DNA from: Whalleya microplaca
Lineage: Eukaryota > Ascomycota > Sordariomycetes > Xylariales > Xylariaceae
Assembly (NCBI GenBank): GCA_022497155.1
Contig: MU385741.1
Location: 468,650-532,649 of the forward strand
DNA length: 64,000 bases
Reading direction: 5' to 3'
Part shown: positions 37,015 through 46,546 of the stretch, piece by piece
Layout of the letters: each line of letters starts with the position of its first letter
Position numbering within the stretch: position 1 is the first letter of the stretch
Notes under the pieces: generated by a model
Database searches by the model: none
Seen by the model: only the letters and a program-made list of their open reading frames with translations
What the model was told of the DNA's origin: nothing
Program-made: the position numbers and the translations under genes

Positions 37015-38190
37015 TTATCACGGGTATCTATACCACTCTTCCGGGGGATATTGAGGAGGTAGATCTTGTGATTGCTGGAGGTGAGTGATAAGAAAGTACC
37101 AGCACCAATAATATCAATCACACCGCTAAAGGTGGTACAGATAGCTGCAGCGTCACATCGAGGCTCGCGGATGCAGATCCAGAGCTATCTATTTTAATCA
37201 TCGAGAGCGGTAAGGACAATTACCATGTGCCCACAGTGAACCATCTGGTACTATGGAGGGGTAATTATGCCCCGGATGATCCCAGGGTATTCTTTCATAA
37301 GGCTGTTAAGGAGGAGCAGCTTGTAAACAGAGTGTTGTGTGCAGGTCGGCAACACCCTAGGTAACTAAACTCAATGAGTGCCAAAAAGAGGTAAAAATGA
37401 TAACGTTTCAATTACTTCAATAGGTGGCTGTTCCTCAATTAACCTTATGATGTATACGCGCGCACAACGATGCGATTATAACACTTGGAACACATAAGGC
37501 TGGGCGGCCGATGATATGTTGCCATATCTCAACAAGGTAGGTGTAATACTTTCCTCACACATTAATGGACAAGATGAGCTGTCCTTTGTTATCATTGACT
37601 AATAGTTGGTGACAAATGAAGTTTGAAACTTATCACGGATCTTGTATGAAAGAGTACACAGTTACGATGGACCACTCCACGTATCCGACGGCCCATTTCA
37701 TTCCGCAAGAGCTGAAGATAACTTTATCAATGCCATGAAAGAAATCCGATTCGACGAAGCTGAAGATTTGCAAGACTTAAAATCTGTTGGCGTAGCTCCT
37801 GGGCGCAAAAATGTATCTCCTGAAGGAAAGCGGCAGGATTTTGCCCACGCGTATTTGCATTCGAGGCTGCAGGATGACAAGCATAGAAATCTTCACATCT
37901 TGGTCGAGTCTCAAGCCCTCGAAGTTATACTCGGTGGCGGCCGAGCATGTGCGGTCGAACATTGACCTAACCCTGCCATACAGTCAAACCCCGTTCATGG
38001 TGCTGGAAAGGTTAAGATCAGGAAGCTGGTGGTGCTATCTCGCGGCACACCTGGCACCCCCCCCCTCCTCCCCCCTATTATCGAGCGATCGGGCATTGGA
38101 AATCCAGAGGTTCTTAAGAAAGTAGGCACTGCAGCTTCATCCATTGTGTATTTGCTGGGAGTCGGTCATGACTACTTACCAACATCATAA
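37015..38190 (+). pseudogene. GMC-family oxidoreductase (alcohol-oxidase-like) pseudogene
   Basis: Translated pieces follow the GMC flavoprotein order: DIEEVDLVIAGG, then, after an intron-like gap, TDSCSVTSRLADADPELSIL, NYHVPTVNH, and GGCSSINLMMYTRAQR. These are followed by DGPLHVSDGPFHSARAEDNF, SPEGKRQDFAHAYLH, LHILVESQALEV, and GNPEVLKK-like sequence near the end. There is an in-frame TAA in what should be NTPGWAADD (near 37497), at least one frameshift around 37640, and further frame changes after 37964. The initiator ATG is missing and the substrate-binding and C-terminal GMC region are absent after 38190. Two intron positions (near 37080 and 37362) still look spliceable. The gene is therefore a recent-to-middle-aged wreck, not a functional oxidase. 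Confidence 0.85.
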
Positions 38191-39440
38191 CCTAGGCATA
38201 TATGTATACAAGTCCGATCTTACCCCGGGCATAACTACGGATGTGTCACAGAGCCAGGCTCAGAGGTTGTTATAGGGGCTGTTACAGGGGTCCATACGGA
38301 TTAACAGTTACGCCGATCCGAAGCTCCATTAGGGTATTACTAGAATCCCTCACACACAACTAGTTTTTCCTCCTCCTAAGAGCTTATAACAATAGTCAAT
38401 TCAAGACCTCCTATTTAGAGCTGCGCGCTGTCCTTTTAGTTGTAAGTGTGACAGGATGGTATTCAAAATGCACATTCCGACATTTCTAGCGAGCAAGGTT
38501 GGTTATTCAATCCCCACTAAATGTGATAAGGAGGAATAGAATAGACTGACCCGCGAATCAGCACAATATACTTGGTTGGAATGGCATGGACGCCTGATCG
38601 AAGCTCCGACCAACGTCCTCAGAAGTTCACGCCCTAGGGCAAACGAAAGTACCTAAAACATCTTATATTGCTAAATATCATTTGGTCTATAAGAGAAGGT
38701 ATGAGGTCTTCTTTACATATTGTGATATACTCTATCTCATGTGACCAAAAGTGGGTTGTATTAATGATGGTGTAGTGAGCTACCTGTGATTAAGGTAGGT
38801 GACAATTCCTTATAAGGTGAGGGGCACAGACCACCCTTACAGAGAAGGTCCTATATATAAGCCACAGCGTTGTGGGGGCGCTCCAGCCACCTGAATTATC
38901 ACAGCCATACATCCAAGTAGTCGGACATCTCAGATGAATAAGTTTTAAAGAAAGCCAGGTAGCGAATAAGAATCACCTAGAACTGATTAATTGCTGCGCG
39001 GTATGTTTAGCATAAGGGTCGCAAAAATATTCCGTAGAAGCAGAGAAATTACTTTCGGAGTCATCTGCAAAACTACAGAATACACGGTCGGGACCGAATA
39101 GGATTTTTTATGTCCGACCTCTATGTTCGGTGCAGGCCCGACCCACTGCACCGGACTTTGACACGGCCGTGATTGAGTGTCGCTTCCGAGCCTGACTCGA
39201 TAATTCATCAATTCGCTATGTGAAAACAAAGCCGCCATGGAGCTAGTCTTAAGCTATTGCAGGTATAAGTAGGCTTGTCATTGGCCTTTGTGAGATGTAT
39301 GAGACCCAAATTTTCGTCTTAATCAGTGTTAATACTCGGATGGAAATCATCTGTAAGGTTGCTGTCCAGCTTCATTCTTGCTTTGAAACTATATACTTCC
39401 TATCAAATATAACTTCCCTTCAGCGCCAAATAATTTGGCT
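38191..39440. other. Intergenic region upstream of the FAD monooxygenase
   Basis: No gene. The part at 39080-39200 carries several CCG/CGG half-sites (for example GGTCGGGACCG and TGCACCGGAC), the kind of triplets bound by Zn2Cys6 regulators. No spacing pattern could be established by eye. Confidence 0.45.
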
Positions 39441-40688
39441 ATGTCTTCTCGTCATCCCAGGATCGCTATCATTGGAGGAGGTCCAGCTGGACTCACCCTT
39501 GGTCTGCTGTTGCACAAGCATGGCATCCCATTCACTATCTTTGAGCTTCGTCAGAGACCCGGCAGTGACGAGCTAGTAAAGCCTGATGGGTCGCTTGATC
39601 TTCACGAAGATTCTGGGCTCGCTGCCATCAGAGAGTGCGATCTATTCGATGAGTTCATCTCCCTAACGGGCGACTGCACCGAAGCATCAAAGATCTCTGA
39701 TACAGATGGCAATATCCTTTATATGGATGAGGGGGAGTCAAGCAACCGCCCCGAGATATCTCGCAACAAAATTATAAAGCTCCTACTTTCCCACTTACCC
39801 ACCTCATCGATTAGATGGTGCCACAAACTCACCTGTGGCACAAGTTCTACTGCGTCCGGCTATACTGAATTCGAGCTTGATTTTGGAGAAAATGGCAAGC
39901 ATGCTTTCGACCTGGTCATTGGTGCGGACGGCGCCTGGTCTAGGGTTCGCCCTTTACTCACGGACACGAAACCACAGTACGCAGGTATACAGCTTATCAC
40001 CATCAATATCAGGCAGATCACGACGAAACATCCGCACCTAGCCGAGTTCATTGGCACCGGGACATTCACTTCACTTGGGAACAGGCATGGTGTTTTCTCG
40101 CAACGCTCGGTGCAGGATTCGGCCAGGATCTATATCTTTATCTCAACCGAAGACGAGAATTTCGCAACTACGGCCGGCCTGAGTAACAAATCTGCCGCTC
40201 AGGCTAAGGACCAACTACTCGACAGCGACGGCGCTCTATTCAGCCGATGGGGCGCCAATATCAAGGAGTTGGTGGCCGTTGCGTGTGATGATGAGTCGGC
40301 CAACAATCCCAATGCGAAAATCGACATCAAGCCACTCTACACGCTCCCTGCCGGACACACCTGGGACCATCGGCCAGGTGTCACATTGATTGGCGACGCT
40401 GCGCATCTCACCAACCCACCGGCTGGCGAGGGTGTCAATATTGCCATGAAAGACTCGTTGTCGTTGTCACAGGCGATCATCAAAGCGCATGAGGCCGCCG
40501 CCCAGGATATCGCTTCTCTCCGGAAGGCGCTAGATCTACAGATAAAGGGGTTTGAGGAGGATATGGTGGAGAGAGCAAAGGAGATGACAGATTGGTCATT
40601 GAAATTTCGCGAGGTTATGTTCGATGGGGAGAATGGCGCAGCAAGGTTGGCTGACTGGTTCAAAAACTTTGTCCCGCCTCCCGAGTAG
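39441..40688 (+). CDS. FAD-dependent monooxygenase (TetX/salicylate-hydroxylase-like)
   Basis: A single exon of 415 residues. It has the FAD-binding GGGPAG at residues 12-17, the central DLVIGADGAWSRVR (DG motif), and near residue 320 LIGDAAHLTNPPAGEGVN (GD motif), the three signatures of class A flavin hydroxylases. Such enzymes use NAD(P)H and O2 to hydroxylate aromatic or polycyclic substrates. Length is normal for the TetX/salicylate hydroxylase group. The start is the ATG of MSSRHPRIAIIGGG, which places the nucleotide-binding strand right at the N-terminus. It is the first intact gene on the left side of the biosynthetic cluster and would suit a ring-hydroxylating tailoring role. Membership is inferred from position only: 0.8 kb of relic DNA and a repeat copy separate it from the next gene. 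Confidence 0.9.
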   Translation: MSSRHPRIAIIGGGPAGLTLGLLLHKHGIPFTIFELRQRPGSDELVKPDGSLDLHEDSGLAAIRECDLFDEFISLTGDCTEASKISDTDGNILYMDEGESSNRPEISRNKIIKLLLSHLPTSSIRWCHKLTCGTSSTASGYTEFELDFGENGKHAFDLVIGADGAWSRVRPLLTDTKPQYAGIQLITINIRQITTKHPHLAEFIGTGTFTSLGNRHGVFSQRSVQDSARIYIFISTEDENFATTAGLSNKSAAQAKDQLLDSDGALFSRWGANIKELVAVACDDESANNPNAKIDIKPLYTLPAGHTWDHRPGVTLIGDAAHLTNPPAGEGVNIAMKDSLSLSQAIIKAHEAAAQDIASLRKALDLQIKGFEEDMVERAKEMTDWSLKFREVMFDGENGAARLADWFKNFVPPPE

Positions 40689-40830
40689 GCATACACTTAT
40701 GCTCAATATTTTAGATACAGAACGTGGAACCTTATCAAGTGGCCCGTTCCAGATGAAAGGCTTCGGCTATCTTTATCCATAGAAGCTTTTAGACAGTTAG
40801 ATATCTCTTAGCGAATTTGTTAATGTTTCT

Positions 40831-41036
40831 GTTACGATAATAGGGGTATTAGCCATAGTGCTTTAAGCCAATGGATCTCGGAGCAATAATCGCTACGAGA
40901 GTCCCGTTGTTTAAAAGGGATCCTCTAAGATATTGGAGATCATTTATATCTTAGACCTTGACACAATTCTACTTTGACAACTCGAGTGATGACGGCAGCC
41001 CTAAAATGATCATTGCACACACTTTAGCTGTGATAA
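40831..41036 (+). repeat. Dispersed repeat, copy B
   Basis: Homologous to the reverse complement of about 3646-3823. It begins near GTTACGATAATAGGGG and ends near TAGCTGTGATAA. It sits between the FAD monooxygenase and the first O-methyltransferase, that is, inside the cluster region. Confidence 0.8.
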
Positions 41037-41182
41037 TTTCTGAGTAGCCTAAGTAAATCGCGTGATTATCTGCGCTTCAATAGTTTAGGTAGTCGGGCCA
41101 TATCCGTGGCCTTGCAGATGGATCGCCAAAATCTAAAAAATATCAAGGACGGGATACAGTGTCACCGGTCATAGCTGGCTCG

Positions 41183-41470
41183 TCAGCCGAAGGGATACCG
41201 ACTTAACCTAGCCGAACTCATCCAATCGAGCAGACAAGCATTCGCAGCCGTCGATGGTCGCGAACTCGATGCGCCGCCCTTGTGTATCCAAGTGCATATC
41301 GTCATGATAGTAGATGACGCCGTCGGATAATTGAAAGGAGTTTTGATGCTAGTCCACGACCACGACGGCGCCCTCCAGCTCGATAGGCGAGGATTCTTAT
41401 CACCGCTGAAAGTGACCCAGAGCAGGTCATCCAGGAGCAAATATCGACACAGCCCGCGTTGGGTCTTTGA
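41183..41470 (-). pseudogene. Relic of a heterokaryon-incompatibility (HET-domain) protein
   Basis: On the minus strand the frame reads CRYLLLDDLLWVT and then SSWRAPSWSWTSIKTPFNYP. The WRAPSWSWxS core preceded by a DLLW-type motif is very typical of the region after the HET domain in fungal incompatibility proteins. No HET domain, start or extended frame remains, so this is at most a short C-terminal fragment. Confidence 0.5.
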
Positions 41471-41518
41471 TTTATTGAGACATAGACATGTTATTTCTTT
41501 ATTAACTTCCTTGATGGC

Positions 41519-42909
41519 TTATGGTAGACGAACATCCATGACACTCTCGTAACTCAAAGGAGAGTACGTATACGTTCGCACAAGTCTCAATCCTACCTCT
41601 TCGAACAGTGTCTTCCACTGCGCTTCTGTGCGCTCCATGCTAGCAAACGCCGCAAGTATGGTCATGTCAATTGATGCCGCCATATAGTTCACGTTTTCCT
41701 CTGGCAATACCATTTCATCAACCAACAGAACTGATTCGGGTTTCATAGCGGCTTTGATCGTCTCAAGCAACACCCGCACCTTATGAGGCGGATGATTGTG
41801 GAACACAGCACGAAGGTGATAGAACTTGGCACCTACAATCAAGGTCAGCCAATGTCGATAGGTTCGCACAAAAGAAGAAGGATATCTGGACCGAGAAGGG
41901 GCTAGCAAAGATACATACCAATCACGGGCTGTGGTTCAAACATGTTATACGCCATATTCTCGACGCCTGGTGTCGGAAGGGCCTGTGCTACAGAGTGCGG
42001 TAAGTCTTGTAGGATAACCCGCCCACCCAGGTTGGGATATTTCTCCTTGAACTGTGCACATTGATGGCCGACGCCCCCTCCCACGTTTACATAAAGGGGT
42101 TGGTCAGCAGGCCATTCCGCAGCCTCCGCCTCTATCGGATATACCGAGAGCCAAGTCGCATCCGGTTGTCGACGGAGCGCATGGTACGCGTGGAAGTCTG
42201 CCAGGTATGTAGGGTTTTGCGCAAACCACGAGAAGGGATCCAAGGTCGTACGGAAAGCCAGATGAAAGGCTGTTTTTGCGTCATCAACTGGAGTTTTATA
42301 ACCAGTGTGCTTCAACAAATCGGGCAGGCATTGATATTGAGGTGCAGTGAGGCCGAAGCTGGAAGCTGGTGAATCTCTGCTTGCAGGTAGTGAGGAAGTA
42401 GAAGCGCACGTACTAGTGAGCTATGCCAGCCTCGACAACCTTCTCTGTCAAATTGCGAGTTGTCTGGTTCACGGTATATTGGCCTCTGCTCGTCTCTCCC
42501 ACAACTCCTATGGCAACAAGATATCTTAAGAGCCGAGCTGGATTATATGTAAGACTCGACTTATGAAACTAGGATGGGTGTCTTACATAATAATTGCGGC
42601 TCGGCTTTAGTCTTCTCTGCGATACGATCGACCGTGAGTGGCTCGGAAGACTCCACCAAATGTCTGAACAAGCCTAAATTAATACCAACTTGGACTGTTG
42701 CCGTTTGAAGGTTCTGTTTCTCTATCAGTTCTTTTTCTTTGTCAATATTTGGAGAGCAAAGGAGGGCCGACCATGTGCCCAAATCTGTGAAGAGTATCGT
42801 CTGGGGTCTCAAGTGAGGATGCTAGACTTTGTAAAGCCCCAATAACCTTCCGGCGTGCATCCTCGCTCCCGGCTGCCTCCTTGCGGATTAGATCCAAAGC
42901 CGCTTCCAT
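41519..42909 (-). CDS. SAM-dependent O-methyltransferase 1 (fungal COMT type)
   Basis: Five exons, 42772-42909, 42587-42713, 42414-42537, 41919-42358 and 41519-41832, join to 380 residues. The N-terminal dimerisation part reads GHMNLQTATVQVG and LGLFRHL. It is followed by TRNLTEKVVEAGIAHYFGL and the SAM-binding motif YVNVGGGVGHQ. Next come ILQDLP and the catalytic-region segment YHLRAVFHNHPPHK, then ESVLLVDEMVLPE, as in plant-COMT-like fungal methyltransferases. The usual HDWPD-type catalytic segment is HNHPP here, a deviation shared by some fungal members or possibly affecting activity. The first intron has a weak GTCGGC donor; the others are GTAAGA, GTACGT and GTATGT. It would methylate hydroxyls of the cluster product. 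An alternative is that the gene is a decayed copy, but the frame is open throughout. Confidence 0.85.
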
Positions 42910-44254
42910 TGTTGTGGTAAGAGTCTAATAGGTCGATACAAGACACATGGAATACTCTCGAGAATAGCCGGAATAACTCAAGTGGCCGATCTTCATTAGC
43001 ATGGAAAGGAAGCATTTAATATATCCAGTGCCCCCAATCTTCTGCACCTTTCCGGGCCCGGTCACAACCTATAAAAGCAATCCGTTATCTTGGTCGCACC
43101 GATACGCGTGATGCGTATTGCCAGCGGCGGCCCAGCGCTCATACCTATATCAGCGCACCATCGGGGTGCATTCGTATGCATTCGTACGGCGCCTAGGCTG
43201 CGCGATATCTCTACACCCATGGTGTGTGAATGCCACTATATACCAAGGCTCGCATTACGTACGACACAGTGTCCGATACAGCTGCTGCCTTTGGGATGAG
43301 AGGGCCAATCGTCATTCGCTTTTCCCAAGCGACGTTGTACTGCAGCTGTCCTGTGCTGATGTTGGTGTTATGTGGTATTGACAGGGCTGACAGGATGATC
43401 GAGCGCGGACGTCAACGTCACGGTAGGCCATATATATAACATTTTTTTCTTTTTCCTGCATACGCGCTTATGGTGGGTGTACCCTTCGCAAGGAAGTTGG
43501 CCGAATGAGGGTTTGGCAGCATACCTAATAGGTATGCACTCCGGCTGTGCCACATAGGACAGAATCAAGGGTGTCAGGTGCTCTAACAACCTTGAAAGGA
43601 TCAGCGAGGGGAGAAGGGGGGTCTGCCTAGCCAATGCCAGACTTTCAGACTTTCTGGGACATAAGGCTTAGAACGTGTTAGGGTCGTTCGTGCCCCTGGC
43701 ACTAGATTAGATGAGTTCCAATCTGCAGCTAGCTTATTATAGGACCTCCACCTTCAATACAACTCTTTTGGATTCTATCACATGGCATATCACATGGCAC
43801 TTTACCCTTTTCCTCACTCCCCAGCCAAGCCCCATCGGACGATTTTGCCTCAGTAGCTCAGCCCCTCGTTGAAGCCACCAAAAGTCCGAAATTTCGGCCC
43901 ACTAGGTATTTCGTTGGGGTTGATTGGTAGAACACTGGTTCTTCGAATGAAGGTTTACGTATGTAAGCCGAAGTTACGGTTATAATCGTAACTGTGCCCG
44001 GCAGGATTTGCTTAACCCACCGGATCTGTCATGTCTCAGCTTCAGCTCGCTGCCTCCTCCAAACCCCTACCTGATACCTTACGTACCTAGGTACTCATGG
44101 AGCTAGACACTGCTGTGGGTGGGAAGTCCTTCAAGGATTGTGCAGGTGCCTCTCGCCCTCGGGCAATACCAGTCTCTAATGCGGAGTGCTACTTCACGAT
44201 GACTGTTAGACTGTATCTTCTGTCGACCATCTCAGTATTCCACCAGCAATTGGA
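42910..44254. promoter_or_regulatory. Divergent intergenic region (O-methyltransferase 1 / P450-1)
   Basis: A 1.3-kb spacer between a minus-strand and a plus-strand gene of the cluster. It probably holds both promoters. No RNA gene or repeat is recognisable, and the frames in it are not convincing. Confidence 0.45.
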
Positions 44255-45917
44255 ATGGCCTGGATAGATGGTTGGCCCCTGGTGGCCCTGGCTGCCGTAG
44301 GCCTTTTCTTGCTGCAACGCGTTGCCTCTGCTGTTCTGCGCAGCAACACCAAGGAGAGTGAGCTATGGGCCAAGCTCGACGCCGTCGGTGTCGCTTCTAG
44401 TGGCCTATTCCCCTGGGGTCGAGCCATCGCGGCGTCCATCATCTCCACCAGGACGTTCGCAAATGAGGGTTATGCCAAGTTCTCCAAGGCCCTCGGCCGA
44501 CCATATGCACTTCCCACCACCTGGACGGGCACGGCCGTCGTGGTGGTGCCGCCTTCGCAGATGCATCAACTGCTCACCAGACCGGACAAGCAGGCCGACA
44601 GCGAGATCACCAATATCCCGGGCCTGGTCCAGACAGTCCAGATGCCGTTCGTGATTAGCGACCCAAACATCTATCAGAATACTATCCACTTTGATGTGGC
44701 GCGCAAGAAGATGACCAAGAAGGATATGCGTTTCTTTGCTCCCATTACGGAGGAGGAGGTTGGCCTTGCCTACGAGGACATCTGGGGCACATCGATGGAG
44801 TGGAAGACTATCAACGGCTGGGATGCCTGTGGACGGGTTATTGCCCGTACGGCTCAGCGCATCTTGATAGGCTTGCCGCTGGGTCGCGACGAGAAGCTGC
44901 TTGAAACGTCGCGATTATATGCCGATTCCGTTCTGCTAGGAGGCGCTTTAATGAATTGCTTCCCTCCGTCTCTCAGAAAGTTCGTCGGTCCTATAATAGC
45001 GCTCCGGGCTAGATATTTCCAGGCCCGGTGCGTGAGCATGCTTGTGCCCATCGTCAATGAGCGACTACGCATATTCAGCGCGCCCAAGCAAGATGAGAAG
45101 GTGCCCGTAAGTAATTCCAACACATTTCCGCTTCAGTCGCACGCCATACTAAGAAGAGAACGCTATCCAGGGGGATTTCTTGCAGTGGTTGATTGCGACG
45201 GCAGCTAAAGGCGGCAAGGAGCAGTTGGACGCGACAAGAATCGCTAACCGCCTCATCGCGCTTATGACACCGCTCATCTTCGCCATCTGCTATGTTTTCG
45301 CCCACGCTGTCCTCGACGTCTACGGGAGCCCGGACAAGGAGGAGTTTATCAGTGGCCTGTATGCAGAGTGCAAAGATGTATCAGAAAAACACGCCGGTCT
45401 GGGAACGGCAGAGGCCGTAGATTCCCTCCACCGTGTTGACTCAACCATTCGCGAGTCCATGCGCACTTCTGACGTCGCCGTGGTTAATCTCTTCCGGGAT
45501 ATCTCTGCCGGTGAAGTTGATCTTGGCCACGGCATCACCGCCACGAAAGGCGTCCGCATGGCGTTTCCCACGCAAAACATCCATCTGGATCCCGAATACT
45601 ACGATGACCCCAAAAGGTTCGACGCGTTCCGCTTTTCCCGGGGCTTTGAGGGGTTGGACGAGGCTGGCCTGCAAGCAAGAGCTCAGGAGCGCGAGCTCGT
45701 CGTCACTCCTACTTTGTCGTTCCTCCCACTCGGATATGGTAGACATGCTTGCCCAGGGCGATGGTTTGCGGCTCAGACGATGAAGCAGGCTCTCGCCTAT
45801 ATTGTTTTGAACTATGACGTGGAGCTGGTCGGGAAGCCAATCACCAGGAAGTCTTTGGTGAATACCATGGTGCCACCCGTGGACGCTAAGATGAGGATTC
45901 GGAGGAAGACGCGATGA
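44255..45917 (+). CDS. Cytochrome P450 monooxygenase 1
   Basis: Two exons, 44255-45106 and 45171-45917, join to 532 residues. An N-terminal hydrophobic anchor (LVALAAVGLFLLQRV) places it in the endoplasmic reticulum membrane. The haem-binding loop is FLPLGYGRHACPGRW with ligand Cys478, and the ExxR pair is Glu379-Arg382 (ESMR). The PERF-like KRFDAFRF precedes. The I-helix region (LIFAICYVFAHAVLDV) does not have the usual (A/G)GxDT(T/S) oxygen-activation motif, as in some fungal P450s related to ent-kaurene oxidase and relatives. It may thus catalyse an unusual step such as oxidative coupling, or be atypical in proton delivery; this is inference. It lies beside the NRPS-like gene, transcribed toward it. 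Confidence 0.9.
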
Positions 45918-46546
45918 GCATGTCTGTAGCTGACCACTCAGAGATTAGTTGGACCCAAGTTTCGAGGATTGGGGAGCAAGCAATTAGATGATATCCTTCC
46001 TTTTCCAAGTACTGAGCCAGTGTGGCGATATCTATGGGGCGGTGAAACTGAGTAACGCCGCGGTAAGCAGACCTCTAGATACAGCACCTCCCAAGTATGC
46101 ACTGTAACAAGATACTTATCTACCAAAAGGTCAAGATATGAGCTTAAAATTGCTCATTGGTATGCTACCATCCATTTGTAGAGCCTGGCTTGCTTTCTGT
46201 CTGCTAGTCTTGTCCGTTGACCCCAGCCTCCCAAAACTGATCTTGAGGTGATCATTTGCGGTACTGCGCCGCAACTACAAGAAATCTTTCTAAAATTAGA
46301 TACCGATGAGAGCTGCAAGAAAATCTGTAATTCAGATTTGGTCGGCTTGCCATTAGATTGCTGGGCCATCGTGTCACTATTGGCATCTTGAACTTTTCTT
46401 GCCTAATCATGGGATGCCGAGCACGAGAGCCCCACTAAGAGCCAGTGGATTTAATTGATGGCGTTAAAAGGGCGGATGACAGCCCTTGAAAGGCAACTAC
46501 CTTGCTATTATTAATTTAATCTAATGATTGAAATATCTAAATTTAC
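45918..46546. other. Convergent intergenic region
   Basis: The 3' flanks of P450-1 and of the NRPS-like gene meet here. A 71-codon minus-strand frame at 46154-46369 has no recognisable similarity and is not called. Confidence 0.55.

Larger units (their letters stand above)
40689..41518. other. Intergenic region with repeat and relic
   Basis: This contains copy B of the dispersed repeat and a degraded HET-domain fragment, listed separately, plus the 3' flanks of both neighbouring genes. Confidence 0.6.

Noticed and set aside
46154..46369. 71-codon minus-strand frame between P450-1 and the synthetase
   Set aside because: No similarity recognised and no continuation; lies in a convergent 3' region.
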